In this document: positions 47,300 through 59,808 of the stretch, one piece after another
Layout: each line of letters begins with the position of its first letter
How positions within the stretch are numbered: the first letter of the stretch is position 1
NCBI GenBank assembly: GCA_035772735.1
Contig: JASDFA010000016.1
Span: 151,168,501-151,232,500, forward strand
DNA: 64,000 bases
Source of the DNA: Datura wrightii
Lineage: Eukaryota; Streptophyta; Magnoliopsida; Solanales; Solanaceae
Reading direction: 5' to 3'
The notes under the pieces: generated by a model
Seen by the model: the letters and a program-made list of their open reading frames with translations, nothing else
Databases searched by the model: none
What the model was told of the DNA's origin: nothing
Position numbers and translations under genes: made by a program

Positions 47300-50200
47300 C
47301 ATTGAAACAGAGTCGGTAGGGAAAAGGTGCGGGTAATTAGCCATCATATCTGCTTTGGCTTCCTATGTAGCTCCCTCAACAAGCTAATTTCTCCACAGAA
47401 CCTTTATTGAAGCTACTTCTTTGTTCCTCAACTTTCGAACCTGGCGATCAAGGATCTCGACTGGTACCTCCTCATAGGTAAGGTTACCCTTCACACCTAT
47501 GCTCTCCACCGGGACTACCAATATTGGATCACCAATGCACTTCTTTAATAGTGATACATGGAAAACTAGATGTACCAAACCAACTCCGCTGATAGCTCCA
47601 ACTCATAGGCCACCTTACCAACACGTCTCACAATCCTGTATGGGCAGAAATATCAGGGACAAAACTTCCCTTTCTTTTTGAAACTCATCAGTCCTTTCAT
47701 AGGAGACACCTTCAAAAATACCCAATCATCAACTTCAAACTCCAGTTCTCTCCTCCTCACATAGGCATAGGACTTTTAACGACTCTGAGTTGTTTTCATC
47801 CTTTCCCTTATAGGCTAAAATTTCTTCGTAACCTCATGCACTGAATCTGGTCCTATCAACCTAGCATCACCTACCAAAAACCAACAAATAGGCGATCTAC
47901 ATCTCCACCCATAAAGAGCCTCAAACGGAGCCATCTGGATGCTGGTGTGGTAACTGTTGTTATAAGCAAACTCGATAAGAGGTAAATGATCATCCCAACT
48001 ACCTTTGAAGTCAATAACATAAGCTCCCAACATATCCTTGAGAGTCTAAATGGTCCACTCAGCCTGACTATCTTTCAGTGGGTGAAAATCTGTGCTAAGC
48101 TTGACTAGAGTACCGAGTCCTTTCTAAAATGATTTCCAAAACTGCAAGGTAAATTGAGTACCTCTATCTGAAATGATGGAAAAGGAAACTCCATGAAACC
48201 GACCTAACTCTCGAATGTACAATTTAGCATAATCCTCCATTAAGTCAGTAGTTTTGATCGGTAGAAAATGGGCCGCTTTAGTCAACCTGTCTACAACCAC
48301 TCAAATAGAGTCATACTGTCGACGTGTGTGAGGTAACCTGCGATGAAATCCATATTAATCTGTTCCCACTTTCAAGTGGGGATACTGATGTATTGTAGCA
48401 CACCTCCCGATCTTTGATGTTCAACTTTCACTTGTTGATAGTTCATACACTTAGCCACAATCTCTGCTATGTCCTTCTTCATACCATTCCACCAATAGAC
48501 TTCCTGTAGACCATGGTACATCTTGGTGGCACCTGGATGTATGGAATACAATGAACCATAAGCCTCATGCAACATATGCTTTCTCAAATCATCAACATCC
48601 GAAACACATAAATGAACCTAATATCGAAGTACACCATCTCCCGCTTGGGAGAAGACCTCTACCTTCTGATTCTGAACTGCTTCCTTCAACTTTACCAAAA
48701 TAGGATCCTTATCTTGCCTAGCCTTGACCTCAATCACCAAAGAGGATTCTGAACCATCTGAACAATGACACCACCATTTGTCATGTCAACAAGGCAAACT
48801 CCTAACTGCGCAAGTCGATGCACATCCTATACCAACCCCTTCTCGCCATCACCTACATGAGAAAAAATCTCCATGGATAGCCTACTAAGAGCATCCACCA
48901 CTACATTGGTAATGGCATTGCCCGAATGATAAAGGATACTCATGTCAGTCCTTGAGTAGCTCTAACCATCTCCTTTTTCATAAATTCAAATCCTTCTGAG
49001 TGAACACTTACTGCAAGCTCTTGTGATCTATAAGCACATCCACATGGACCCCATATAAGTAATTCCTCCAAATATTCAGTATGAACATCACCGCTGCGAA
49101 TTCCAACTCACGTGTTGCGTAATTCTTCTCATGAGTCTTAAGTTGTCTAGAGGTGTACGCAATAACCTTACCATGATGCATCAATACACAACCAAGACTG
49201 AACCTAGAGGTATCACAATACACAACGAATCCATCCGTACCTTCAAGTAGGTTCAACATTGGAGCTGAAGTGAGTCAAGTCTTTAACTCCTAAAAACTCT
49301 TCTCACAGGTATCCGACCATTGAAATTTGACTTTCTTCTAGGTCAACTTAGTAAACAATGCCGCAATGGATGAAAATCCTTCAACAAACCTCCTGTAATA
49401 GCCAGCTAAACCCAAGAAACTCTTGATATCCAAAGGATTAACTGGTCTAGGCTAATTCTTCACACCTCTATCTTTTGAGAGTCCACTTTTACACCCTCAG
49501 TTTACACCACATGGCCTAAAGATGCTACTGAGTCTAGCCAAAACTCACACTTGTTGAATTTAGCAAACAGCTAACGATCCTTCAGAGTTTGTAGCACAAT
49601 CCTCAAATGAGTGGCATGCTCCTCCTTGCTTCGAGAGTATATGAGGATGTCATCTATGAAGACAATCATGAACATATCTAAGTATGGCTTGAACACCCTA
49701 TTCATCAAATCCATAAAAGTTGTAGGAGCATTTGTTAGTCCAAAAGACATAACTACAAACTCATAAGACCATATCGACTCTTGAAAGCTATCTTCAAAAT
49801 GTCGCTCTCCCTAATTCTGAGCTGATGATACCCGGATCTGAGGTCTATATTTGAGAAGCATTTAGCACCCTAAAGTTGGTCAAAGAAGTCATCAATTTTG
49901 GGGAAGGGATACTTGTTCTTGATTGTAATCTTGTTCAACTACCGATAGTCAATGCACATGTGAATAGACCCATCCTTCTTTCAAACAAAGAGAACTGGTG
50001 CACCCCATGGGGACTTGCTAGGTTTGATGAATCCCTTATCTAAAAGATCCTTCAACTGCTCCTTTGACTCCTTTAGCTTGGCTGGAGCCATTTTGTAAGG
50101 AGGAATAGATATGGGTTTCATATTGGGAAGAAGGTTACTACCAAATTCAATCTCCCACTTGGGAGGGACTCCTAGTAGATCCTCTGGGAAAACCTCCGCA

Positions 50201-50340
50201 TAATCGCATACTGTAGGAACTGACTGGAGAGCCGGAGTTTTGGACGTTGCATCCTTAACCCAAACTAGATGGTAGATACAACCCTTGGAAATCATCTTTC
50301 TGGCCTTAAGGTATGAAGCAAAGCAACCTACATGCACAAC
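47300..50340 (-). pseudogene. B pol: RT, RNase H, integrase, chromodomain
   Basis: Read leftward. MHVGCFASYLKARKMISKGC starts the RT approach near 50337, with KDLLDKGFIKPSKSPWGAPV before it breaks. The RT Asp pair (FIDD) is at 49658-49647. RNase H-like sequence is at 49259-49008 (VVYCDTSRFSLGCVLM, then VLIDHKSLQ). The integrase zinc region reads HEAYGSLYSIHPGATKMYHG then VAKCMNYQQVKVEHQRSGG (48587-48372), better kept than in E1. The core start is NMDFIAGY. Next come DHLPLIEFAYNNSYHTSIQM and EALYGWRCRSPICWF near 47950, VSPMKGLMSFKKKGKFCP near 47720, and the chromodomain EEVPVEILDRQVRKLRNKEV (47480-47420), which breaks at a Trp-to-stop before ADMMANYPHLF near 47330. Confidence 0.87.
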
Positions 50341-52195
50341 TGAACTACCCTCATTCTAGGACTGGCTCACCAAGAAATCGAAACTCTACTGTACGCGTCC
50401 TACAATTCACTAAGGCATAAAAAGCATGCAACCTATCCATAAAAAAGATAACATCAAAAGAAGTCATGTCTAACTCTATTAAATCGGTTGAGGTGACTTT
50501 CTAAAGGATAGTGATAGGGCGATTTTTGTATACCCATCAAGATATAATTAAGTCACCGATTGGAGTAGAGACTAAGAAGGGTTCTAATAAGATTTTGAAA
50601 CTGACTTCGAAACTAAAAGCAACACAGGGTGTCACAAAAGATAAAGTAGCCTCTAGATGTAACAATGTATAAACATCAAGATGGAATATTCGTAATATAC
50701 CAGTGAACAAATTCGGAGAGACCTCCTGCTCCTGATGTGATGAGAGCACATAGAACCTGTTTTGACATTGACCACCACCTGCACTAGTGGATGCATCCTG
50801 CTGAGCTAAGTGTGCAGGTGGAGAAACTCAACTGATAACTGGGTCACGATCTCTACCATGGCCCTGTCTGGCCGCCAGACAATCTCTGAGAATGTGATCA
50901 GGCTTTTTGCACCTAAAACGTGCCCCTAAACCCACTAAGCATTGATTGGTGTGCCTCCTACCACACCTGCCACAAACTAGAATGCTGGCCTTTACTGACC
51001 TACTCCCTTGACCTAGAAAACTTGATTTCTTTCGCCTCAAATCGCGCCTAGGCCTGGATGGCACACTGGCTGATGACAGCGTTAGGGCTGATGGTCTCTA
51101 GTGGGACTACTGATAAAATGTCCGCCACCAGACCTCTTCTGGGAAAACCCAAAACTGTCTGTCCTATCCCTATTGGCCTCTCTCTCCCTATCCCTAATCT
51201 ACACTGGAGGAACTGACTGGAGAGCCGAAGTTTTGGACATTGCATCCTTAACCCAACCTAGATGGTAGATACAACCCATGGAAATCATCTTTCTGGCCTT
51301 AAGGTATGAAGCAAAGCAACCTACATGCACAATTGAACTATCCTTTCATTCTAGGACTGGCTCACCAAGAAATCGAAACTCTACCGTACGTGTCCTACAA
51401 TTCACTAAGGCATAAAAAGCATGCAATCCATACAAAAGATAACATCAAAAGCAATCATGTCTAACTCTATTAAATCGGCTGAGGTGACTTTCTGAAGGAC
51501 AGTGATAGGGCGATTTATGTATACCCATCAAGATATAATTGAGTCACCGATTGGAGTAGAGACTGAGAAGGGTTCTGATAAGATTTCGGGACTAACTTCA
51601 AAACTAAAAGCAGCACAGGGTGTCACAAAAGATAAAGTAGTCTCTGGATCTAACAATGCATAAACATCAAGATGGAATATTTGTAATATACCAGTGAACA
51701 CATTAGGAGAGACCTCCTTCTCCTGATGTGATGAGAGCGCATAGAACCTGTTCTGACATTGACCACCACCTGCACTAGTGGATGCATCCCGCTGAGCTAA
51801 GTGTGCTGGTGGAGAAACTCAACTGATAACTGGGTCACGATCTCTACCATGGCCCTATATGGCCGCCAGACAACCTCTAAGCATGTGATCAGGATTTTTG
51901 CACCTAAAACATGCCCCTAAACCCACTAAGCATTGACTGGTGTGCCTCCTACCACACCTGCCACAAACTAGAATGCTGGCCTTTACTAACCTACTCCCTT
52001 GACCTCGAGAACTTGATTTCTTTCCCCTCAAATCGCACCTAGGACTGGATGGCACACTGGTTGATGACGGTGTTAGGGCTGATGGTCTCTAGTGGGACTA
52101 CTGACAATGTCCGCCACCAGACCTCTTCTAGGAAAACCAAAAACTATCTGTCCTATCCCTATTGGCCTCTCTCTCCCTATCCCTAATCTACACTG
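50210..52195 (-). repeat. tandem duplication of about 990 bp in B gag/protease
   Basis: 50210-51202 and 51203-52195 align end to end with about 20 mismatches in the 330 bases I compared by eye. The junction shares ACTG with both outer edges (50210, 51203 and 52192). Each unit carries a zinc knuckle (near 50990-50890 and 51980-51880) and the protease approach (IFHLDVYxLL, FVTPC), so B holds both twice. Confidence 0.85.
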
Positions 52196-52946
52196 CCTCT
52201 ATCTGATGGGCATACAAGACCAATCGGGAAAAGTCAATGTCCTGAAGTAGAATGGAGGTCTTGCAGTCCTTAACCAAATAGTTCTCTACTCCATTCACAA
52301 ATCTGCTCACCCGAGCCCTCTAATCAACCACCATCTTCGGCACATATTTGGACAACTGGGTGAACACTAGAGCATACTCCTGGACGGTCATGTAGTTCCA
52401 TTTCAAGTTTACAAACTCGGCCGCCTTGATTTCCCTCATCTCCTGGGGGAAGAATTGGGTCTAAGAATGAGGTAAGGAACTCATCCCAACCAATGGGACC
52501 CGCTCCGACTCTCCGGCTATTCTTCCACTTCCTATACCATATATAAGCAACCCCCTTCAACTGATAGGAGGATAAGTCTACACACTACTCCCCCATAATC
52601 CTAATAATCTGGGTGATCTTCTAGATCTCCTCAATGAACTCATGCGGGTTCTCATTCAACCTCGACCCCAGGAACTCTAGTGGGTTCATCCTGAGAAAGT
52701 CTTAGACTCTAGCCGCCACTGGTTCCCATTTTGGGGAACATGAGACACAACTTGCTGATTGACCTGAGTGGCCAACGCTTGTGCCAACATCTGAATGGAT
52801 TCCCTAAACTCAGCATGGACAACCTGCTCAGGCACGGTATCCACTAAGGCCGATGGGGCTTGCTGGTGCTTATCTCCATTGCCATCCTCATGGCCATTTC
52901 CATTTTCATTGACATTCCTTCTTCCGTTAACTCAGTGTGGAGGCAT
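50750..52946 (-). pseudogene. B gag, with duplicated zinc-knuckle segment
   Basis: The start is ATG at 52946 (MPPH, stop, then VNGRRNVNENGNGHEDGNGD in the same frame), closely like E1 gag. The capsid middle is readable at 52560-52324 (MKGVAYIWYRKWKNSRRVGA). Two copies of the basic linker and CCHC knuckle follow because of the tandem duplication: LVKASILVCGRCGRRHTSQC then FRCKNPDHMLRGC near 51990-51880, and SVKASILVCGRCGRRHTNQC then FRCKKPDHILRDC near 51000-50890. Both copies are open for 60-80 residues. Stops elsewhere make the gene dead. Confidence 0.8.
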
Positions 52947-53144
52947 GATTTTGAAAATGCGTAAAGCTGGAGTTAGAGGAATAGAGAGAGTTGAACTCAT
53001 AGAACGAGATAAAATCATAAAAGAAGGGAAGTTTCCTAAAATGTTTCGTAGCCTCTTCGTCATAAGTGTGGCACGCTTCACACCCATGAAAAAGACTCTA
53101 CATAACAAAGCTTTCAGACACCCTACAACACTTTAAAACCTAAT

Positions 53145-53156
53145 GCTCTGATACCA
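53145..53156 (-). other. primer-binding site of B
   Basis: The minus strand reads TGGTATCAGAGC, a perfect 12-base match to the initiator-methionine tRNA site, four bases from the LTR end. Confidence 0.85.
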
Positions 53157-53160
53157 AGTT

Positions 53161-56100
53161 TATCACAACCCGAACATAAGCCCGGATCTACAAACCACAA
53201 ATGGCTCTAAGTCAACCTATGGCACGAACATGATACTAAAAATCAACATAAGCAAATCGGATAACTAAATTCTAATATAGCAAAAATATGAAAAACAAAA
53301 CATCTAGCCAACGGTAATATCATAACTCTAAATATGAAGTTGAATACATAAATCTATGTCTGAAAAACCTCTACTAACTGATGATATGCTAGGACAAGCC
53401 CCCAGCTATCTCTAAGTCTAAAACAAACTTTCATGAAAATACTGATAGATAGATGTCCTCAAAGGATGAGGACTCACTTAAGGGTCTGAGCTGTAACGAA
53501 AGCTGAATTAACGGTGTGTCTGGGTTTGATCGCTAAGACCTGTATCATGAAATGTTACAACATAGAGTATACAGTCAGTACTTGGAATGTAATGAGTATG
53601 CAAGGTAGATAAAACTGGCTAAATAAGTATAAACTAGATTCATATACATCATAAATCATAACATCTTAAGATTCTAAGAGTAAATATTGTATGCTGATAT
53701 CTGACAAAATGAATAGATATAAACTGGATCTTATAATTGAATCAAATGACCCAAAGCTGAAACTGAGATTCATATGTAAAAACTAATAACCTGATCATTG
53801 GGTCAAACCTACTGAAAAACATAATATCATGACTTATAAACATGCATAACTGAGAGCATGAGGAATAATGGGAGACTTGTCATAAAACTAACACTATCAC
53901 GAGAGAGCTTACGTGATCCCAACAATTACACTCAAGTGGGCAGAGCCGTCCAAAGCCTTGTCAGGGCTAAGGATGCTACCATGATATTGATACCCATGCA
54001 TCTGCTCAAATGCCTCAACCAATGGGATATTCACTGACAACTATTTAAGAATGGACATAAACTTATGGAATTTCTCATCATCTACATTCTTTTTCATCCT
54101 CTGAGGGGATGGTGAAGGTGGTCGAGGGATAGGCCTAAAAATCTATGTGGCTTCTTTTGCCTTCCCTTTCTTAGCTATAGGATCCTTTGCACCACTTGGA
54201 GCTTTAGTCAAATAAGCATTACCAATCTCATCCACATCATCCCCATCAATCTCCTTATGTCTTTCTAGCTCAACTACAACTGGCAAAGGAGGATTAATGA
54301 TGGTTTTTCTGCTCCTAGTCATCACAGCCCTGCAGTGTCTATCATTTTTTTGGATTTTAGATTATGTTCCTAGGAAGTATACTGATAACGCTCAAACTCA
54401 CACCTACTGCTAAAGTATGAAGAGGACGTTGTCAATAAAGAACCCAAAAAAGAGGTTGGGGTCGAACTCATAGGGAATACGGAAGATCTAAACTAATGTC
54501 GGTAAGTGAAATTATTGGGAAGTTATCTCCAAATTGAGGGGTTTTGAAGAAAACAATATTAAAAAAGATTATAATTGTGATTTAAATCAAGATTCTCAAA
54601 TACCTAAGGTATGTGTTCCCCATGGGTTCATAACTACTTCGGGTATGCACATGTGATCAATCCCAATGCTTACTTGTAGAACTGATAACTAGGGTTCATC
54701 CAAATGACTGGTTTGTCCCTATTGGATGACTATACTCAATCACTAGGTTAGGTCTCATGAGCAATTTCAAACTAACTATTATCAATATGTTCCAAATTTA
54801 ACTCTCCTACGACCACAACTCAAGTTAATACAATGATCATCAAGATCAAGGCTTTGTTGTAATTCTCTTTTCCTAATCTCTACCTCTCTAGGTTCAAGCA
54901 AGTAAAGAATTTGGGAAAGTCCTAATGCTGTAAACTATTAAGAAACATTTAAGCATGAAGAGAATTCAATACAAGATTTCTGCATTGGTTTTGAATCACT
55001 TTTGTGCAACCCTAGTTTGTTAATCCACCATGGTTCCCACAACTCCTAGTTGTGGAGGTTTTAGCCTCTCATGGTTGTAAGATTGTGATATGCATTAATA
55101 GATAAACACATAATTAAATACTTACAACAATAGTTGAGAGAAAAAACTTCTTTGAATATGCAAGAATAATCTTAAGAACAATTGATAAAGAAATCCAGAA
55201 TTGCTCCCAAGAAGTGTTAATCACACGTAAACTACTCAATTCTATGTTCTCTATTGATTCTCTGTTGATTTCTAATAAAAATAAAACATAAAAGGTATTT
55301 ATACAAATATCAAAAACCTTTTCCTAAGCTAACAGGGAGATTTTCCATAACTGACACTGCCTATTCCACGACTTGTCATATGACCCATAGCAAGATTGTA
55401 GGGTCGTAACTGCCTCTTGTACGTCCTTGGCTTGTTGAAATTTCGGCTAAGTGTTGGGAGCTGTTATGACTCATACCTTCTTCCTATGAGTCGTACAATG
55501 CATTCGTAGCTTGGTCTTGAGAACTCTGACATCTTCTTGATTATTTCACAAGTGTTGTGGTATGACTCATACCTTCTTGCCACCGCTCGTACTATCTGTA
55601 GTGTTTGAAATTTCACCAAGTCCTGAATAGTCATTGGAGCTCATTACAACTCATGGTACGAGTCGTATGTCAGTGCTACCACTCATACCAAGAGGTTTCC
55701 TTGTGCAAATTCTCTGACATTTTCCACAACTCCAGTTACGGCTCGTACCATCCTAGTACAGGTTTCCTTGGTAAAATTTGAAATCCTACATTGGCATGTA
55801 GTTTGGAGATCTAGGGTTTTCATGAACCCCTAGCCTACACGGTGCTAGACACTGCTCCCAAAAATGAAAGGTGTTCTCCATCATTTTTCAACGTAGTTGA
55901 AACAATCATTTTTAAATGAAGCTGATAATGTGATTACATGCATAGTCTGAAATCTGAATACGGGGAGTCCTGGCTCATAACATACGATAAGCTGAATATG
56001 GGAGTATAAACTCTAAAACCATATGGTAAGCTAATTTATCAAACTTAACTGAATCATGAAAACATGCTAAATCTGAGTGGAATTACCCAAAATCTAAAGA

Positions 56101-57249
56101 TCATGCATACTTGAAATGAACTTCACCAGTCAAAATCATAGATTCATATATGGGTAATTCATAAACATACATACATGCTAAATACTTCATCATACTTGAA
56201 ATCATCAATTATAAACTAGACTTTTCATAAACTTGCATAATTGGGAAAAATCTTCTAAAACTTGAACTCATGAATTTGTAATCAAAGTATGTATAAAATT
56301 TTCCCATTAATCATCAAACATACATTAAACATATATGGAATCAACCCATAAGCAATTTGTAAGAAGTCTATGAGATTAGATTGAAATCACTTTTAGATCA
56401 TGATTTGAGTTGAGACTTGATTCATGAAATTGAGAAGAAAATGAGCATGAGAGTGAAAGAAATCCTCATTCATGGCCTCACATACCTGGAAGAATCAAAT
56501 CTACACTTGCCTTGAAAGCCCAAAGGTTTTTGAAGGGAATTTGGGAAATTCTACACTTGATCTACAATGGAGGGCTCTAGGCTTGCCTGCATGGGAGGGC
56601 AATGGTTAGAATAGGCTTAACCCCTCTTAAAACCCTCCTAACAGAGCTTAAAACGACATAGTTAAGGGATTAGAAGCTTAAGATTTATGAAATCACCCAT
56701 ACTAATTTCATAGGAACAATGTCATTGTCAGTCCTACCGAGGGAATAGATGAGTCGTTACCCAACTGGATGACTTATCATCCAAATCGTTGTCATCACTA
56801 GAAAAATTTACTTTTAATTTACTTTTACATAACCTCTTCAAATGACGAATGAAATGACAAGCCATTAACAAGGACGACGACTTGTTACTTTCCTTTCGTT
56901 AATATCACTATAAGTCTCACATTGTCCAACCAATGATCGACCTGATGAGTCATGAAGTAGCACCATGACTTGTCCCTTATATATCCATTGCTAGCACTAC
57001 CCAATCATTTTCTAACCACCTGATGAGTACGACCACGAGTCGTTGGGAAAGATGATGACATGTCGTCCCTTTTGTTGCCACTGTCTGAGAACGACACCTT
57101 CTTAACTGGTCACCACCCGGTGGGTCACTTAACAACCTGTTAGGTCTCACCACGAGTCACTGGACGACTCGTTCTGTGACCTGGTGCGAAATTTCCTATT
57201 TCTCATTTCAACTCATGGGTCTGACCTTAGGGGCTTTCGGGGTATTACA
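53161..57249 (-). repeat. B 5' LTR with a foreign 1.8 kb segment
   Basis: 53161-53990 and about 55780-57249 align with the other B LTR. Between them lies a copy of part of C. About 65 bases of LTR present at 31005-31070 are missing at the insertion point, so the segment replaced sequence rather than simply inserting. Confidence 0.82.
53991..55753. repeat. 1,763-bp segment identical to 59474-61236, copy in B LTR
   Basis: Same orientation, constant offset of 5483. Every line compared by eye was identical. It spans the protease-region remnant of C (54325-54143), the gag deletion junction and most of a C-type LTR (from 54383). It is followed by 26 further bases of C-like LTR (55754-55779) not present at the other copy. 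Confidence 0.9.
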
Positions 57250-57254
57250 TGCCC
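57250..57254. repeat. target-site duplication TGCCC, right copy (B)
   Basis: Direct repeat of 30161-30165. Confidence 0.85.
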
Positions 57255-57296
57255 TCTTTTCCTAGACCTCCTTGGTTGCTCGTCTCTTTTGAGTCA
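57255..57296 (-). pseudogene. C ORF3, first codons
   Basis: ATG at 57296 on the minus strand reads MTQKRRATKEV, a stop, then EKRA up to the B insertion; A starts MTPKRTPK at 37284. The frame continues at 30160 leftward on the other side of B. Confidence 0.6.
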
Positions 57297-58767
57297 TTGT
57301 ACTTGTGGAGAAGAGGTTAGTATATTGTATCTCAGAGAAAGAAACACAAAAAGAGTATGTTCAAAATCATACTACATCTCATCAGTACGAGTCAAACCAT
57401 GGTGGTACAAGCCGTACTGTGATTCGTAGTGCATTTTTGTCATAGTTACGACTCATTGAAAGACTCGTACCTGGATGGTATGTTTCGTACTAATGGTCAT
57501 ATTTTGAACTTATGAGAATTGAAATTTATGTATTTTAGTACGACTCATTATCACGATTCGTAGTGGGATTCTACGAGTCATACCAGGGGTCGTGATTTTG
57601 CTTCTTATTTTGACCCTTAATGTTTCTTGGTATGACTCGTATGGAGATACCATGAATTATACTAAGTTTCATAACATAGTTTTCCATTTTTAATGAACTA
57701 GGACACTCCCAATGAATCATCCTACAAGTCGTAGTACGAAACCACGAGTTGTAGGATGACTCGTGAAGCCTGCCCTCACCCTATGTATTACCAGATATGC
57801 AGGTAAACATATTTTGAGATAGGTACTCAGATTTCCCACCCCATTGATTCATAATACACTATTTTCAACTACCCACTAAATCCCCAACATGCATTATTCT
57901 CAATAATTCACTACCTATAATCAATTTAAGCCCTTGAGAATTGTAACTCCTAAACCCGTCAATAAACATTCATACTTAGCCTCTTATCACATTCCTCTTC
58001 CTCATTTTCATGGGTGTAGGAATCACATTACAAGTGTGGCTAATGCTAGAAAGAAATTAGGATAAAGAATTATCAGTTACTTACTACATTCAAGTTCTTG
58101 AAAATTTTTTGCTTACTTCGGGTCTGTGCTAGGAATTCGACTAGCTTGTGCAAATTTAGTTGCACAGATTTGAGCTTAAAAGGAGTGGTGTGTGAGTTAC
58201 GAATGAGTGAGGATTGAGGAGAGATGATCTTGGGTTTGTGTTTGTGATTGTTTAGGAAGTTAGGTTGAAAAGTTTTTAATTTTAAATAGGTTATGGGCAA
58301 ATTTAAAAATTTGTGTCGAGTCGGGTTAGCTGGGTTATTTCATTTAATTGGCTCGTAATGACTCGTACCACAATTCATAGGTCATACCTACAACTCATTC
58401 CATGGAATTGTACCTAGAGAATTAGAGAACTTACCTAGAGACCTACTAGTTCCTGGTACGGTTCGTACTAGGACGTTACGACCTGTACCACGACTCTTAG
58501 GTCGAAATTTCAGAACTTTGGCACTTTAGAAGAGTTCATCACTACGGTGAGTACTACAAATCGTACTATGTAGATACGAGTCATAATGACCAACCTTAAT
58601 ATGAACATCTACATTGTATCAGGTCTTTTCTTTTAACCATGGACGGGACTAAGAGCCATACAATTATCTTACAATCCATACTGAGGTTCATAGTCTAGAT
58701 TTATCCTGCATTTTTCACCCATCAATTTTTGTTTCACCTGCACACTGAACACACATTCATCAAGATA
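57297..58767 (-). other. C spacer between (lost) pol and ORF3
   Basis: Non-coding; colinear with 37285-38802 of A. Clusters of TACGACTCGTA-type motifs lie at 57380-57780 and 58345-58690, with an AT-rich gap between. Confidence 0.55.
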
Positions 58768-58870
58768 CTTGGGTTGCCTCCTAAGAAGCACCTGATTTAA
58801 CATCGTAGCACAACGTAGGTGGTTCAGTTACTCAGAATTCACCAAATCACCTCATGGGTTACCTCCCATG
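58768..58870 (-). other. paired hairpins after pol position in C
   Basis: Unit 1 CTTGGG-TTGCCT-CCTAAG (58768-58785), unit 2 CATGGG-TTACCT-CCCATG (58853-58870). Unit 2 is a perfect 6-bp stem whose second pair (A-T) differs from unit 1 (T-A with C/A noise). Confidence 0.65.
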
Positions 58871-58929
58871 CAGTGCTTGATTTTACGCCGCGGCATGATG
58901 CAAGTCTCTTTACTACTTAAAATTCATCA

Positions 58930-59808
58930 AGAAACTCATACTAGTTTTCAATTGGTGAGACTATGGGAAACTCATTGGGCTGCTTCATTGACCTACAAAT
59001 GTTGAAGGTTTCCTCTTTTTTATTCAGCCTAAACTTCAGCTGTCCTGCTTCAACATCCACTAGGGCTCTCCCAATGGCAAGGAATGGTTGCCCCAAGATG
59101 ATAGGCGATCTAAGATCACGAATTCATCTAAAAAGATAAATCTGTCTATCTTTAATACACATCCTGAAGGATCCCCAGTGGCTTCTTTATCATGCGGTCT
59201 GCCATCAGTAGCCGCATCATGGTCGGTGTTGGGGCTCCCAAGCCTAGCTGTTTGAACACAACTAGAGGCATCAAGTTGATGCTAGCAACCCAAGTCACAT
59301 AGTGCCTTTGCAAACTCAAAATCTCCAATCATGCACGAGATGGTAAATGCACATGGGTCTTCCTTCTTTTGGGCAAGTATCCTGAGGCTATGGCACTACA
59401 ATGATGCAAATTACCAACCAGCTAGTAGCTCACAAACCATTTCCTAGTCACCAGGTCCTTCATAAATTTTTCATACCCATGCATCTGCTCAAATGCCTCA
59501 ACCAATGGGATATTCACTGACAACTATTTAAGAATGGACATAAACTTATGGAATTTCTCATCATCTACATTCTTTTTCATCCTCTGAGGGGATGGTGAAG
59601 GTGGTCGAGGGATAGGCCTAAAAATCTATGTGGCTTCTTTTGCCTTCCCTTTCTTAGCTATAGGATCCTTTGCACCACTTGGAGCTTTAGTCAAATAAGC
59701 ATTACCAATCTCATCCACATCATCCCCATCAATCTCCTTATGTCTTTCTAGCTCAACTACAACTGGCAAAGGAGGATTAATGATGGTTTTTCTGCTCCTA
59801 GTCATCAC
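58930..59808 (-). pseudogene. C protease-region remnant
   Basis: ATG at 59808 reads MMTRSRKTIINPPLPVVVEL for 60 residues to a stop, then RPPSPSPQRMKKNVDDEKFH, LSVNIPLVEAFEQMHGYEKF and MKDLVTRKW. These align with the linker and protease of A (PPPPFSQRMKKKVKDGKYQK, LSMNIPLVEELEQIPGYAKF). The catalytic block survives only as ASINLMPLVVFKQLGLGAP across a frameshift. Downstream it runs directly into the post-pol hairpins, because RT and integrase are deleted. It is duplicated at 54325-54143 and beyond as part of the 1.76 kb repeat. Confidence 0.75.

Larger units (their letters stand above)
30166..57249 (-). mobile_element. B: Tekay/Del chromovirus, full-length but dead, carrying A
   Basis: Read on the minus strand: right LTR (57249-53161, with a 1.8 kb foreign segment), primer site (53156-53145), gag, a tandem duplication, pol with chromodomain, polypurine tract (47064-47051), and left LTR (47050-46402 plus 31854-30166, split by A). 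TGCCC flanks the whole. The LTRs start TGTAATACCC and are of E1's family. After removing inserts, B itself is about 10.7 kb. Confidence 0.88.

Noticed and set aside
54143..59808. Two identical 60-residue frames suggesting a small gene family
   Set aside because: Both are the same protease-region remnant of element C, copied within the 1,763-bp duplication.
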